Below are positions 6,612 to 8,615 of a DNA stretch of 8,615 bases, in pieces. The notes beneath the pieces were generated by a model. That model searched no databases. It was given only the letters and a program-made list of their open reading frames with translations, and was not told the DNA's origin. Origin of the DNA: Deltaproteobacteria bacterium (GTDB taxonomy: Bacteria > Bdellovibrionota > O2-12-FULL-43-9 > JACQJE01); the NCBI GenBank assembly GCA_016205125.1, contig JACQJE010000123.1, forward strand, positions 1 through 8,615, written 5' to 3'. Both the position numbers and the translations under genes were made by a program. Each line of letters starts with the position of its first letter. Within the stretch, counting starts at the first letter, position 1.

Positions 6612-7712
6612 TCATTCTAATAACCAGCGCCCTGTCTCTGGATGAATGACGAGCCAGAATTCCCGTTTCTCCCTGAGTTGGCGGTGTTTGGCGGGGATAA
6701 CCTGGATAGTGAGATTCAAGGCCTGGTCCGGAGCCAATCCTTCTTCCTGAGGGGGAGGTGTTGTCGTTACAATGTAATGATAAAACTGCCCATGCAGTTC
6801 TATGGCCTTAAGAGAGACTGCGAAGCAATTTTGATCTGAGGAAACTGCAGAATCTTTTGGAGCAAGCATCAGCTCCCAAGGCTTGAAACAGAGCCAATGG
6901 ATATGCCCTATTTCCTGGGGATGGGGAGGCGTGGCGAGTGAGAGAATGCCGATGGGTGTGGAAGCCCTGCGGGGATCTGCTGGAAAAGGCTCTGCCGGAA
7001 GAATCACATTGTCGGAGAAATACGAGGCTGCGCGATAGTGCCGCGGCCGGAAATAGAGCTCATCGCCCCGGTTCCATTCGATAAGCTCTCCATTCCAGAG
7101 GATTCCGATTTCATCTGCGAGGCTGATCGCGTCTTTCTGATCATGTGTGACGAAAAGGACCGGAATTTGAAATGCGTCCTTGATTTCCATCAGGTGCTCC
7201 CGGATGTCTCCTTTCATCCGCTCGTCGAGGGCGCTGAACGGTTCGTCGAGAAGAAGGACGGAGGGGGATGGAGCGAGGGCCCTCGCAATCGCGACGCGCT
7301 GGCGCTCCCCCCCGGAGAGTGTCAGGACACTGCGAAAGCGGGCCTCCTCTAAATGAGTCAACCGCAGGAGACGACCGACCTGCTCCTGAATCTCCTTTTT
7401 TGGCCTCTTTTGTGACTTCAGCCCATAGGCGATATTGTCAAAGACATTGAGGTGGGGAAAAAGGGCATAGTCCTGGAACACCATGCCGATCTTTCTGGAG
7501 GCTGGAGAGAGGGGGGTGACCTCCTTTCCATCGATCCAGATTGTTCCTCCTGCCCGCGTTTCAAGACCTGCAACGATTCGCAGAAGCGTGCTTTTTCCAC
7601 AGCCACTTGGGCCTAAGAGGGCGGCAATCGATCCTTTTTGGACCTTCAGAGAGGGGACGTTGAGGGAAAAGGAGTCACTTAAACGGAGGGTGACCTCTTT
7701 GAGCTCAAGCAT
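6612..7712 (-). CDS. ABC importer ATP-binding protein (Fbp/Pot/Thi-type)
   Basis: This encodes a 366-residue ATPase that would power import of a small solute through the permease encoded just upstream. The nucleotide-binding domain (about 1-235) is complete: Walker A GPSGCGKST (34-42), Q-loop Gln80 in VFQDYALFPH, signature LSGGERQRVAIARAL (132-146), Walker B VLLLDEP (152-158) with Glu157, D-loop SALD (160-163) and switch His190 in LFVTHD. Residues about 236-366 form a C-terminal extension of the TOBE/regulatory kind found in FbpC, PotA and MalK-like subunits. ThiQ proteins (about 230 residues) lack such a domain. The ATG at 7712 overlaps the permease gene by 8 bp and has a GGGGGAG ribosome binding site 7 bases upstream. 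The C-terminal domain is poorly conserved and gives no substrate clue. Class certain, substrate open (iron, thiamine, polyamine or an anion). Confidence 0.93.
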   Translation of the reverse strand: MLELKEVTLRLSDSFSLNVPSLKVQKGSIAALLGPSGCGKSTLLRIVAGLETRAGGTIWIDGKEVTPLSPASRKIGMVFQDYALFPHLNVFDNIAYGLKSQKRPKKEIQEQVGRLLRLTHLEEARFRSVLTLSGGERQRVAIARALAPSPSVLLLDEPFSALDERMKGDIREHLMEIKDAFQIPVLFVTHDQKDAISLADEIGILWNGELIEWNRGDELYFRPRHYRAASYFSDNVILPAEPFPADPRRASTPIGILSLATPPHPQEIGHIHWLCFKPWELMLAPKDSAVSSDQNCFAVSLKAIELHGQFYHYIVTTTPPPQEEGLAPDQALNLTIQVIPAKHRQLREKREFWLVIHPETGRWLLE

Positions 7713-8615
7713 GTGCTTTCTCCCCCTCCTCTATTTCGTGTCTTTCGAGAAGCCAGAAGACAAAGAGGGCGATTCCGAGGAAGGCGGCCCCAAGAATGGA
7801 GGCCTCTCGGAGGCGGTAGCTCCCAATCAGCTGATAAATGAGAATCGGGATCGTCCGAAGTTCCTCAGAATAGAGCATCGACGTCGCGGTAAATTCACCC
7901 AGAGAGAGCGCAAAAGTCAGCGCCAGGCTATTGATGAGCGCTGGTCTCAAAAGGGGGATGAGGATCGACTGTGTCAGCTGAAAGCGGCTTGCTCCAAGAA
8001 GAGATGAGGCGTCCACGATGCTCGCTGTAATCTGTCGGCATTGGGGAGAAACGATTCGATAAGCAAAGGGAAAGTTGACAGCACTGTGCAGAAGCGCAAA
8101 AGCGAGCCATCCCAAAAGGCCTCCCCCTTCTACCACTCCATGGTAATACTTGAGGTAGCCCATCCCAATCACGATCCCGGAAATGGCCGCAGGGAGCAGG
8201 GCGAGGTGATCGAGCCAGCCCCTCTTTCCGCTCAGACGAGAGACTAAATAGGCCGCTAGTCCTCCAGCCGCGGTTGAAATCAATGCGCTGAGAGATGCGA
8301 CAGTGAAGCTCGTTTTTGCTGCTTTTCCAATGACGAGCGCGAGTTCCCCCCAGGAGATGAAAACCGATGAGACGGTGGAGGGATGCATCATTTCACGCAG
8401 AGCGCTGATGAGCATGGCGGCCAGCGGGGAAAAAACAAGGAGGGAAAAGAAGAGGGCGATAGCGATCAGAGAGACAAGCCGCAAAGGGGAGAGTCGATCT
8501 GCGGGAAGACGGGAAGACAAGCGGGAAGGGAGGAGGTCGACATCAGCGCGCTCATAGGCGCGGGATGAGATAAAGAAAAAGAGGGTCGCGATGGATAATT
8601 CAATGAGTGATAGAG
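7705..8615 (-). CDS. ABC importer permease, ThiP/FbpB-like, partial (5' end beyond window)
   Basis: This is the inner-membrane permease partner of the ATPase encoded downstream. The frame is open without a stop to the right edge, so the visible 303 codons (302 residues plus stop) are the C-terminal part of a longer protein. Visible residues 1-15 (LSLIELSIATLFFFI) look like the last transmembrane helix of a first half. A hydrophilic linker (about 16-42) leads into a complete second half with about six helices. The ATPase-coupling EAA loop is at about 199-221 (VDASSLLGASRFQ...LIPLLRPAL). The block RTIPILIYQLIGSYR (253-267) closely resembles, from memory, the C-terminal region of E. coli ThiP; ferric-iron FbpB proteins have the same two-half plan. 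A TTG at 8520 could pass as a start but has no case for it, because coding continues upstream. The family is secure; thiamine specificity is only suggested. Confidence 0.88.
   Translation of the reverse strand, partial: LSLIELSIATLFFFISSRAYERADVDLLPSRLSSRLPADRLSPLRLVSLIAIALFFSLLVFSPLAAMLISALREMMHPSTVSSVFISWGELALVIGKAAKTSFTVASLSALISTAAGGLAAYLVSRLSGKRGWLDHLALLPAAISGIVIGMGYLKYYHGVVEGGGLLGWLAFALLHSAVNFPFAYRIVSPQCRQITASIVDASSLLGASRFQLTQSILIPLLRPALINSLALTFALSLGEFTATSMLYSEELRTIPILIYQLIGSYRLREASILGAAFLGIALFVFWLLERHEIEEGEKAHA

Overview
The window reads as a gene-dense stretch of a Gram-negative bacterial chromosome with a moderate base composition (about half G+C by eye). The outer-membrane lineage is inferred from a TolC-type outer-membrane channel next to an RND inner-membrane pump. 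The lineage cannot be fixed from this sequence alone. No rRNA, tRNA, CRISPR array, transposase, integrase or phage gene is visible.

Layout from left to right. Positions 1-312 hold no gene. They carry a composite repeat: a long imperfect inverted repeat (8-186) with perfect 23-bp outer arms, a diverged direct copy of its core (211-246), and a separate short hairpin (274-304). Positions 313-4931 are a two-gene operon on the minus strand. A TolC-like outer-membrane channel comes first, followed by a large RND efflux permease whose start codon overlaps the channel's stop codon (ATGA). No periplasmic adaptor (membrane fusion protein) gene is present in the window. Positions 4932-5065 are a short divergent promoter region with a possible palindromic operator.

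Positions 5066-6595 (plus strand) encode an NAD(P)-dependent aldehyde dehydrogenase of the ALDH1/2-like class with all catalytic residues present. It ends only 16 bp from the convergent end of the next operon. Positions 6612-8615 (minus strand) are the distal part of an ABC importer operon: a permease that is still open at the right edge of the window, overlapping by 8 bp an ATPase with a C-terminal regulatory/TOBE-like extension. The permease C-terminus resembles ThiP-type (thiamine) and FbpB-type (ferric iron) two-domain permeases. A periplasmic binding protein would be expected upstream, beyond position 8615.

Functionally the region combines an export system (RND plus TolC), a single metabolic or detoxification enzyme (ALDH) and a nutrient importer. 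These look like three independent transcription units rather than one pathway. The points most worth a second look are the composite repeat at the left end, the RND-TolC pair without an adaptor gene, the permease truncated by the window, and an altered cofactor-binding loop in the aldehyde dehydrogenase.
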